Assembly (NCBI GenBank): GCA_017477805.1 | Contig: JAFUUM010000172.1 | Location: 1 to 6,818, forward strand | DNA: 6,818 nucleotides | Direction of reading: 5' to 3' | Origin: Lachnospiraceae bacterium | GTDB lineage: Bacteria > Bacillota > Clostridia > Lachnospirales > Lachnospiraceae | Shown: positions 1 through 4,914 of the stretch, piece after piece | How positions within the stretch are numbered: the stretch's first letter is position 1 | Layout: every line of letters starts with the position of its first letter | Notes under the pieces: model-generated | The model's input: the letters and a program-made list of their open reading frames with translations, nothing else | Told to the model about the DNA's origin: nothing | The model's database searches: none | Translations under genes and position numbers: made by a program

Positions 1-334
1 AGTACTCTCCGTCGGCTTCCTCTTCGTAGTACTCTCCGTCAGCGTCTTCGTAGTACTCGCCATCGGCTTCTTCGTAGTACACCCCGTCAGTCTCTTCTTC
101 GTAGTACTCCCCGTCAGCCTCTTCTTCGTAGTACTCTCCGTCAGCCTCTTCTTCGTAGTACTCTCCGTCGGCTTCTTCGTAGTACTCCCCGTCGGCTTCT
201 TCTTCGTAGTACTCCCCGTCGGCTTCTTCGTAGTACTCGTCGCCGGCTTCTTCTTCGTAGTACTCCCCGTCGGCTTCTTCGTAGTACTCCTCGTCACCGT
301 CTTCGTAGTACTCTTCGACGTCTTCGTAATACTC
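1..334 (-). repeat. In-frame tandem repeats, 21-27 bp units coding EYYEE(E)ADG
   Basis: Read on the minus strand, the near-constant 15-mer GAGTACTACGAAGAA recurs about every 24 or 27 bases, followed by a variable GCC/GCT-GAC/GAT-GGN segment. Thirteen full units and one partial unit are visible. Unit lengths in residues from the N-terminus are 7, 8, 8, 9, 8, 9, 8, 9, 9, 9, 8, 8, 9; the 8/9 difference is one extra Glu codon. The two most N-terminal units (EYYEDVE, EYYEDGDE) are the most divergent, while the later ones are nearly identical. This fits expansion by slippage or unequal recombination. All unit lengths are multiples of three, so copy-number change would keep the frame. Confidence 0.95.
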
Positions 335-448
335 CTCTTCAGCTTCCCGGATCTCTTTGGTACCGATCTTATGATGGCGGAGCATCTCCGATTGCTTATG
401 TCTCTTTTTCTTGGTTTTCTTACCGGGTGTCCCGCGTAAAATACCCAT
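1..448 (-). CDS. Tyr/acidic tandem-repeat protein, N-terminal part (3' end outside window)
   Basis: I do not recognise this protein. The reading frame opens with ATG at 448, preceded by an AAGGA ribosome site seven to eight bases upstream, and stays open to the window edge, giving 149 codons with no stop. Residues 1-20 are strongly basic (MGILRGTPGKKTKKKRHK), 21-38 are mixed charged, and from residue 39 the protein is an uninterrupted array of 7-9-residue units of the form EYYEE(E)ADG, 13 full copies plus the start of another. No signal peptide or membrane segment occurs in the visible part, so this portion is probably cytoplasmic. A membrane or extracellular domain could follow beyond the edge. 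The gene is divergent from the SGNH-like gene, which also starts with an acidic, lysine-rich tail, so the two may be functionally linked (inference). The acidic double tyrosines could be sites for tyrosine phosphorylation or metal/cation binding, but nothing here proves that. That the frame is coding is well supported; function is unknown. Confidence 0.85.
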   Translation of the reverse strand, partial: MGILRGTPGKKTKKKRHKQSEMLRHHKIGTKEIREAEEEYYEDVEEYYEDGDEEYYEEADGEYYEEEAGDEYYEEADGEYYEEEADGEYYEEADGEYYEEEADGEYYEEEADGEYYEEETDGVYYEEADGEYYEDADGEYYEEEADGEY

Positions 449-482
449 GTCAGTTTCCTTTCAAGTACACATTATCCGTATT

Positions 483-511
483 ATTTTACCACCATTCCAT
501 ATTGTATACAA
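483..511 (-). promoter_or_regulatory. Promoter of the repeat-protein gene (extended -10)
   Basis: On the minus strand, TTGTAT (506-511) is followed after exactly 17 bases by TAAAAT (483-488). The TAAAAT is preceded by TGG, giving an extended -10 (TGnTAAAAT). The -10 matches the sigma-70/SigA consensus at five of six positions and the -35 at three of six. Transcription would start near 476, leaving a leader of about 28 bases with an AAGGA ribosome site before the ATG at 448. It lies back to back with the promoter of the SGNH-like gene, with the two -35 boxes 18 bp apart. Confidence 0.6.
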
Positions 512-529
512 GCGTGGCGGGCTTCGTGC

Positions 530-558
530 TTGCCCTTTGGGAATGGTTGTGTTATGAA
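530..558 (+). promoter_or_regulatory. Promoter of the SGNH-like gene (extended -10)
   Basis: TTGCCC (530-535) and TATGAA (553-558) are separated by 17 bases, and the -10 is preceded by TGT, forming an extended -10. Each hexamer matches consensus at four of six positions, so this is a moderate promoter. The start would be near 565, giving a leader of about 54 bases. That leader holds a small hairpin at 588-604 and an AGGAG ribosome site at 608-612. Confidence 0.5.
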
Positions 559-587
559 TGAATACAAGGGTTTGCCCGACACAAATC

Positions 588-612
588 GCCGTAAAACTTA
601 CGGCTTCAGGAG
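588..612 (+). promoter_or_regulatory. Leader hairpin and ribosome-binding site before the SGNH-like gene
   Basis: The arms GCCGTAA (588-594) and TTACGGC (598-604) pair perfectly over 7 bp around a 3-base loop. The hairpin ends four bases before AGGAG (608-612), which sits six bases from the ATG at 619. The hairpin does not include the ribosome site. It could stabilise the 5' end of the mRNA or modulate initiation, but it is too small to call a riboswitch. Confidence 0.45.
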
Positions 613-618
613 AATACT

Positions 619-1812
619 ATGAAACCACAAAACGACGAGGAATTCGAGGATCTCGAAGACATTGAATTCCTGGATCTGGACAAAAAAACTCCCCACCCAT
701 CTGATATAGATGAAGAAGATGAGGATATAGTTGAGGAGGACTACGAAGAAGTCCCGAAACGGCAAAAACCACGCCGCCAGGCTCCTCCTTCCGAGCACCG
801 TCCCACTGCAAAAAAGAAGAAAAAACGGATGCCCGAACTGCACATCATCCTGCTCATCGTGATCCTGGCCATTTTGGCCATCGCGGTGATCCGTCTGATG
901 ATCTGGAACAAAGGCACAAGGTTACAGATCGACACCACCGAGGATACCTCGGAATTCGATACGGAAGCCAATGATCATATCATCCCCTTAAATGCGGACG
1001 ATCCAAACTATGTGGCTCCCAACGCGGATGACGAACTCCACATCCTGCTGCTTGGCAACGATGTGCTCGTAGACGGGGAAGACGAGGGCGAAGGCTTCGC
1101 GGACCTGATCCGCCAAAAGACCGGTGCCACCGCCATCTACAATGCCGCCATCCCCGGCAGTTACGTCACCTGTGCCCAGGAAGAGTACTCTTCTTCCTTC
1201 CGTATGGACGGTTTAAACCTGCCCACCATCGCAAAATACTTAAATACCGGTGACGACAGCGTGATCCGGCAGGCTTCGGAGGATCTCGGAGAACTCTTTA
1301 CCGACCAAATGAGATCCGCTCTGGAAGAACTGAAAAAGATCGACAAAGAAAAACTGGATGCCATCTGCATCTTCTACGACTCCCGGGATTTCCTGGGACA
1401 GAGACCTCCCGGCGATACTTCTGCCACGGAGGATGTGTCCATCACAAATTACTTCGGGGCTTTAAACGCCTCCCTGCAGATGTTGCAGAGCACTTACCCG
1501 GATGCGAGGATCATCATCATGAGTCCTCACTTTGCACACTTCGTTGACGAAAACGGAAAATCTTACTCCAGCGCCGACGAGTCCGCAAAACTTGGTGCTC
1601 CCCAGTTTATCTACGTAAACCGCCAGTATTTTTCCGCTCTGGGAAACCGTGTTTCCTTTGTGGATAATTTCTACGGCACCATTTACGAAGACATTGCGGA
1701 CAAATATCTGGAAGACAATATCCACCTGAACACCGAGGGCCGTAAACTTCTGGCAGACCGGTATCTGGCTGCCCTCAACAGATTTGGTACCTACGAGTTC
1801 AAACCCGAATAA
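619..1812 (+). CDS. Membrane-anchored SGNH/GDSL-hydrolase-like protein, probably catalytically altered
   Basis: This 397-residue protein has an acidic N-terminal tail (residues 6-45, mostly D/E), a proline/lysine/arginine stretch (47-70, including KKKKKR), one membrane segment (about 75-96), an acidic linker (about 102-138), and an extracytoplasmic SGNH-like domain (about 139-390). This implies a type II membrane topology. Domain landmarks: LLLGNDVL at 143-150 occupies the place of block I (normally GDS), IPGS at 178-181 fits block II, FYDSRD at 252-257 fits block III (normally GxND), and DNIHLN at 366-371 gives the conserved Asp-x-x-His of block V. In this alignment the nucleophile Ser is replaced by Asp148 and the block III Asn by Arg256, so ordinary esterase activity is doubtful. 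SGNH proteins of this kind often act on, or accompany acylation of, cell-wall glycans. That role is inference here. The gene is monocistronic between its own promoter and the terminator at 1827-1862. Start: first ATG after a clear AGGAG. Confidence 0.85.
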   Translation: MKPQNDEEFEDLEDIEFLDLDKKTPHPSDIDEEDEDIVEEDYEEVPKRQKPRRQAPPSEHRPTAKKKKKRMPELHIILLIVILAILAIAVIRLMIWNKGTRLQIDTTEDTSEFDTEANDHIIPLNADDPNYVAPNADDELHILLLGNDVLVDGEDEGEGFADLIRQKTGATAIYNAAIPGSYVTCAQEEYSSSFRMDGLNLPTIAKYLNTGDDSVIRQASEDLGELFTDQMRSALEELKKIDKEKLDAICIFYDSRDFLGQRPPGDTSATEDVSITNYFGALNASLQMLQSTYPDARIIIMSPHFAHFVDENGKSYSSADESAKLGAPQFIYVNRQYFSALGNRVSFVDNFYGTIYEDIADKYLEDNIHLNTEGRKLLADRYLAALNRFGTYEFKPE

Positions 1813-1826
1813 ATCCAAACAACAAA

Positions 1827-1862
1827 AAGAAGCGGTTTCGAAATTTTTCGAAACCGCTTTTT
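1827..1862. terminator. Bidirectional intrinsic terminator between convergent genes
   Basis: The arms AGCGGTTTCGAAA (1831-1843) and TTTCGAAACCGCT (1846-1858) are perfect complements, and the pairing extends outward to A1830-T1859. A T run follows on the plus strand (1858-1862) and an A-rich run precedes it (AAAAAGA, 1824-1830), which reads as CTTCTTTTTG on the minus strand. It therefore serves the SGNH-like gene ending at 1812 and the lacI-type gene ending at 1881. Confidence 0.93.
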
Positions 1863-1880
1863 GCGTCTTATTTAGCCCCA

Positions 1881-2897
1881 TCAGGCATCCAGTTTTCCTA
1901 CGGAGTTTCCAACGTATAAAGTTCCCTCCACGATGATCTGCTCGATGAGGGTCGTCTTGGGATGCTCAATAAGCGCGATGAGCCTTTCCGCCGCTTTCTT
2001 ACCGATGGCCTTTGTATCCTGACGGATGGTGGTAAGCTGAGGCTCCAAATGTCTTGTGATCCGGATGCCATCGAAGCCTGCCACGGAGATATCCTTGGCT
2101 ACCCGAAGTCCTTTTTCCGTCACGGCATTAAAGCTACCGTAAGCAGAGAAATCATCGGGACAAAGGATACAGGTAGGGGGATCCGGCAGTTCCAGAAGTT
2201 TTCTGGTCTGTTCCATCACCGACTCGGCATTACGATACATGCCGGGGAGCACGTATTTATCGGGGATCTCCAATCCCAGCTCCTCCGCCGTCTTATAAAA
2301 GGACAGCAGTCTGCTGCTGGTAACGGAAGACTCGTCTCCATGTATGTAAGCGATCTTTCTGTGGCCCATTTCATAACAATAAGTCACCAGATCTCTCATT
2401 CCTTTAACGTTATCGGACATGACGGCAATGCGGTTGTTAAACAGGTGGTCGATGGTCACCACGGGAAGATCGCTGCGGATCAGTTCCTCGATCTCGGGAT
2501 CGCCAAAGTCCACACAGGCAATGATCACACCGTCAACGCCTCTGTAGCGGGCGTGGGCTAAGTATGACATCCTTCTGTCTCCGGAGTGATTGCTGTTGAT
2601 GAAGGTGATATCATAACCGTTTTGCTCCGCCGTGCTCTTAAAGCTGTCCAAAACCGCAGCAAAATAGTCATGGGTCAGACCACTTCTGGCCTTATCCACG
2701 AACATCACTCCGAGATTGTATGTTCTGTTGGTCTTCAGGGCTTTTGCTGCGGAATTCGGAAAATACCCCATCTTTTCCGCAACTTCCTTGATGTGCCTTT
2801 TTGTCCCCTCACCGATATCCGTATGGTCATTTAAGGCCTTGGAAACCGTTGCGATAGAGACTCCGCAGGCCGCGGAGATATCCTTCATCGATACCAT
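1881..2897 (-). CDS. LacI/GalR-family transcriptional regulator
   Basis: This 338-residue protein has normal family length. It starts with the typical helix-turn-helix (residues 1-25, MVSMKDISAACGVSIATVSKAL), followed by the third helix and the hinge helix around 49-60 (NSAAKALKTNRT, then YNLGVMF). The remainder is a periplasmic-binding-protein-like effector domain, with family-typical stretches such as GVDGVIIACVDF, MGHRKIAYIHGD, PTCILCPDDFSAYG and ISVAGFDGIRITRHLEPQLTTI. Recognition-helix residues Ile15/Ala16/Lys20 correspond to the LacI specificity positions Y17/Q18/R22. The ATG at 2897 is chosen because family members begin MVSxKDI; Met4 is a less likely alternative. The ribosome site is weak (GGGG, seven bases upstream). 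The gene has its own promoter (3022-3050), a palindrome at the transcription start that is probably its own operator, and a hairpin-rich leader. No sugar transporter or glycosidase gene lies beside it in the window, so effector and regulon are unknown. Confidence 0.95.
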   Translation of the reverse strand: MVSMKDISAACGVSIATVSKALNDHTDIGEGTKRHIKEVAEKMGYFPNSAAKALKTNRTYNLGVMFVDKARSGLTHDYFAAVLDSFKSTAEQNGYDITFINSNHSGDRRMSYLAHARYRGVDGVIIACVDFGDPEIEELIRSDLPVVTIDHLFNNRIAVMSDNVKGMRDLVTYCYEMGHRKIAYIHGDESSVTSSRLLSFYKTAEELGLEIPDKYVLPGMYRNAESVMEQTRKLLELPDPPTCILCPDDFSAYGSFNAVTEKGLRVAKDISVAGFDGIRITRHLEPQLTTIRQDTKAIGKKAAERLIALIEHPKTTLIEQIIVEGTLYVGNSVGKLDA

Positions 2898-2914
2898 GCT
2901 TCAACCCCACTTGC

Positions 2915-2981
2915 GTCGTTCCGGCGCAGCCGGCGACATCGGATGCCATGCATCCGAGCTAAAGGGCACGCTAAGCGTGCC
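2915..2981. repeat. Cluster of three consecutive hairpins in the lacI leader
   Basis: Three inverted repeats follow one another almost without spacing. Hairpin A (2915-2937) has arms GTCG + CCGGC and GCCGG + CGAC, with a two-base TT bulge and a GCA loop. Hairpin B (2939-2957) has arms TCGGATG and CATCCGA around CCATG. Hairpin C (2965-2981) has arms GGCACGC and GCGTGCC around TAA. None is followed by a T run in either direction, so they are not ordinary terminators. They lie between the lacI transcription start and its start codon and would be transcribed. They could be a structured leader or an insertion of an intergenic palindromic repeat family; I cannot tell which from one copy. Confidence 0.75.
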
Positions 2982-2997
2982 TTCCTTGGCGCCATTC

Positions 2998-3015
2998 AAC
3001 TTAAACCTTTAAGTT
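2998..3015. promoter_or_regulatory. Probable LacI-family operator (autoregulation)
   Basis: AACTTAAA (2998-3005), CC, TTTAAGTT (3008-3015) is a perfect 8+2+8 palindrome. Its core TTAAACCTTTAA closely resembles the TTAAACGTTTAA-type operators known for LacI/GalR-family regulators, with CC instead of CG at the centre. It covers about +1 to +18 of the transcript predicted from the promoter at 3022-3050, where bound repressor would block initiation. Binding by this particular protein is inferred from position and symmetry. I saw no second full copy elsewhere in the window. Confidence 0.7.
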
Positions 3016-3021
3016 AATTCT

Positions 3022-3050
3022 ACTATACGCCACCTTGAAAAAGATTGCAA
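3022..3050 (-). promoter_or_regulatory. Promoter of the lacI-type gene
   Basis: On the minus strand, TTGCAA (3045-3050) is followed after 17 bases by TATAGT (3022-3027). The -10 matches consensus at five of six positions and the -35 at four of six (TTG and the last A). The expected start is near 3015-3016, giving a leader of about 117 bases. This indicates that lacI can be transcribed independently of the glycosyltransferase operon ending just upstream at 3071. Confidence 0.8.
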
Positions 3051-3070
3051 GTGGGTAAAAACCAACAAAT

Positions 3071-3850
3071 TTACCACAATGAAAATAGTTCGGATCCCGT
3101 ACTACAGTAAATAACGTAATCGTCTACGTTTGCAACCGCCTGATATCCAAATTCCTCAAAGGTGCCTTCCAGAGGCTGGTACATATGGACGATCACGTAC
3201 TGGGTCCCGGTTTCCACGGCGTATTCCGCAACGGTTTTGCAGTCGATGGTGGGTTGGGACATGGCCTCATAAAATCCGTACTGCTCCGGAAATTTATCCC
3301 AGCCGTCGATCTGAATATTTCGGCCGTAAGGCATCAGGATCGTAGGGTCATACTGTCTGACAAACATCACCTGATGCGGTGGAAAGGCCGCCCGGACTTC
3401 TCTTCCCGGAATGGATATGGCATCACAGATCAGCTGCACCGCTCCGGGAATATGGAAGCGGTTTTCTGCCCGGGAGAAATAGGGATTATCGTACATGTAA
3501 TCTCCGGTACCCACAAGGACACACAGGCATAAAACAATGGCCGGGATCCGGATCCATTTGTTTTTCAGTTCAGAGATCACCTTCACTCCGGCGTATCCGA
3601 TGGTCAGGCTTGCCGGAAGGAGCCACAAGAGCCTGTAATAAATGGCAGTGTCATTCATGACCGCCGAAACCAGTTTATGGACCGGCGGCAGTAAGAACAG
3701 CACCAGCATCATCGCCGGATAGTACACAAGGGCGATCCGGATCTCCTTTTTCTTTTCCGTCACGCAGAGATACGCAAAGGAAAGGACATATGATCCCAGA
3801 AACAGGATGGAACCGAAGTATTCTTTTAAGATCAAAAACGTTTCAGGCAA
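3071..3850 (-). CDS. Membrane protein with C-terminal soluble domain, C-terminal-half-like partner of the next upstream gene
   Basis: This 259-residue protein has four predicted membrane segments (about 10-30, 37-56, 72-92, 99-117) followed by a soluble region (about 118-259) that is probably extracytoplasmic. The YYRLLWLLP stretch at 71-79 and the C-terminal region (FPPHQVMFVRQYDPTILMPYGR at about 156-177; TQYVIVHMYQP at 216-226) resemble, from memory, the C-terminal halves of large clostridial multi-pass glycosyltransferase-like proteins. The start is TTG at 3850: GAGGTAG (3857-3863) overlaps the upstream stop codon and provides a ribosome site, while the next Met (47) would delete the first membrane segment. 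Only 11 bases separate it from the 350-residue gene, so it is probably translationally coupled. It is the last gene of the operon. A weak, imperfect stem overlaps its stop codon, but no convincing terminator follows. Function is inferred only: a subunit of, or the second half of, a membrane glycosyltransferase. Confidence 0.8.
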   Translation of the reverse strand: MPETFLILKEYFGSILFLGSYVLSFAYLCVTEKKKEIRIALVYYPAMMLVLFLLPPVHKLVSAVMNDTAIYYRLLWLLPASLTIGYAGVKVISELKNKWIRIPAIVLCLCVLVGTGDYMYDNPYFSRAENRFHIPGAVQLICDAISIPGREVRAAFPPHQVMFVRQYDPTILMPYGRNIQIDGWDKFPEQYGFYEAMSQPTIDCKTVAEYAVETGTQYVIVHMYQPLEGTFEEFGYQAVANVDDYVIYCSTGSELFSLW

Positions 3851-3861
3851 GATCTTCTACC

Positions 3862-4914
3862 TCATACCAGTTTGATATACAACAGCACATAAAAGACCGC
3901 CGGCAGGCAGCACAGAAATGTCCACAGGATCAATTTGTAACGTTTATACAGGATCCCGGTCAAAAGTCCCAGACATCCCGCCAGGATACACACAAGAAAA
4001 GCCCCCATGGTGCTGCAAAGACAGGCAGCCACCACCGTAAGGATCATGGGAAAATAAGGAAACCGCGGCCTTTTATCCTGTTCCTTAAGTTCTTTCATGA
4101 TCTGCAAAAACAGGAGAAAGAAAAAAGGGATCACAACTTCCGCCAGTGCCTCTTTTCCCTGACGCGTCCTCGTCAGTAAGAAGGTGGAATTCCGATAAAT
4201 GGATGTATTTCCAAAGATCTGGAGCACTGCAAAGAACAGGACTCCCAGCGGCGCCTTTTCCGGGATCAGGATCCGAAAGATCTTCCAGATGATCAGATAG
4301 GTCACAGGGATCAGGATCAGGGGAAGCATGGAGTGTGCCGCCACTCCCACGTGCACCCGGATCAGACTCGACATCACCGCAAGCCAGATGGGGAAAGGTG
4401 CAAAGCAGTGCCGCAGTTCCAGGCCGCCAAACCCCTGCCCGGTGTAAGGATCCACGGTATACATCAGCCCATTGCTCTCGGCGATACTGCCCATCACAAC
4501 ATAGTAGGAATCATCTCCGTCCGCATAGACCAGACGGTAGGCCATAAACACCTGAAACAAAACGGCCCCCAGCGCAAGGATCAGGGTAATAAGGAAGAGC
4601 GCATCTTTAGACTTCAGTTCCTGCAGCCCGTTAACAAGTTCCTCTTTCAGAGTCTTTCTGTCCCCGACCATCCGGAAGGCTCCGTAAAGGGCTGCCAGGA
4701 TCCAGATCAGGACGGTCACCGTTTTCAGCACACCGTAATCCGCTTCTTTTAAGATAAAGGGCACGGAAACAAGCTGAAAAGAAGCCCACAGAAAAAGGAT
4801 CCCCATGGGCAAAAGTCCAAGGGACCGGTATCTTTTTCCGGGGCGGGCAAACCCATATGCACAGAGCATGGGCGTGATCACCATCCATATTCCAAGCAGG
4901 ATCAGTTTTACCAT
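3862..4914 (-). CDS. Polytopic membrane protein, GT-C glycosyltransferase-like (possibly DUF6077-type), N-terminal-half-like
   Basis: The 350 residues contain about ten hydrophobic segments (roughly 2-23, 32-55, 62-82, 104-129, 171-187, 192-213, 222-238, 257-273, 286-322 as two, 328-348). Between segments 4 and 5 lies a polar loop starting ADGDDSYYV (131-139), with Asp132, Asp134 and Asp135. GT-C enzymes carry catalytic or metal-binding acidic residues in the first extracytoplasmic loop, and this loop is a plausible equivalent, though offset by extra N-terminal segments. The RTRQGKEALAEVVIP stretch (249-263) also recalls uncharacterised clostridial membrane families such as DUF6077; that naming is from memory and tentative. 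The ATG overlaps the upstream stop (ATGGTAA, 7-base overlap), implying translational coupling, with a GGGAGAGAG ribosome site. It lacks the soluble C-terminal domain usual for such proteins, and the next gene supplies one. Likely role: transfer of a lipid-linked sugar on the outer face of the membrane. Confidence 0.82.
   Translation of the reverse strand: MVKLILLGIWMVITPMLCAYGFARPGKRYRSLGLLPMGILFLWASFQLVSVPFILKEADYGVLKTVTVLIWILAALYGAFRMVGDRKTLKEELVNGLQELKSKDALFLITLILALGAVLFQVFMAYRLVYADGDDSYYVVMGSIAESNGLMYTVDPYTGQGFGGLELRHCFAPFPIWLAVMSSLIRVHVGVAAHSMLPLILIPVTYLIIWKIFRILIPEKAPLGVLFFAVLQIFGNTSIYRNSTFLLTRTRQGKEALAEVVIPFFFLLFLQIMKELKEQDKRPRFPYFPMILTVVAACLCSTMGAFLVCILAGCLGLLTGILYKRYKLILWTFLCCLPAVFYVLLYIKLV

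Noticed and set aside
1..334. Regular direct repeats that could suggest a CRISPR array
   Set aside because: Units of 21-27 bp abut without unique spacers, and the whole array is one open frame continuous with a start codon and ribosome site at 448.
1962..3012. Plus-strand open frames opposite the lacI-type gene
   Set aside because: They are antisense shadows of a well-supported LacI-family coding sequence, with no ribosome sites or recognisable product.
3030..3078. Terminator after the glycosyltransferase operon
   Set aside because: Only an imperfect GTGGTAAA/TTTACCCAC stem overlapping the stop codon is present, with no proper T run directly after it. It is too weak to list, so readthrough into lacI is possible.
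3851..3861. A sequencing frameshift joining the 350- and 259-residue products
   Set aside because: TGA closes the first frame and TAG closes the second frame just upstream of its TTG, so no single indel in this junction yields one continuous frame, and a ribosome site is present.
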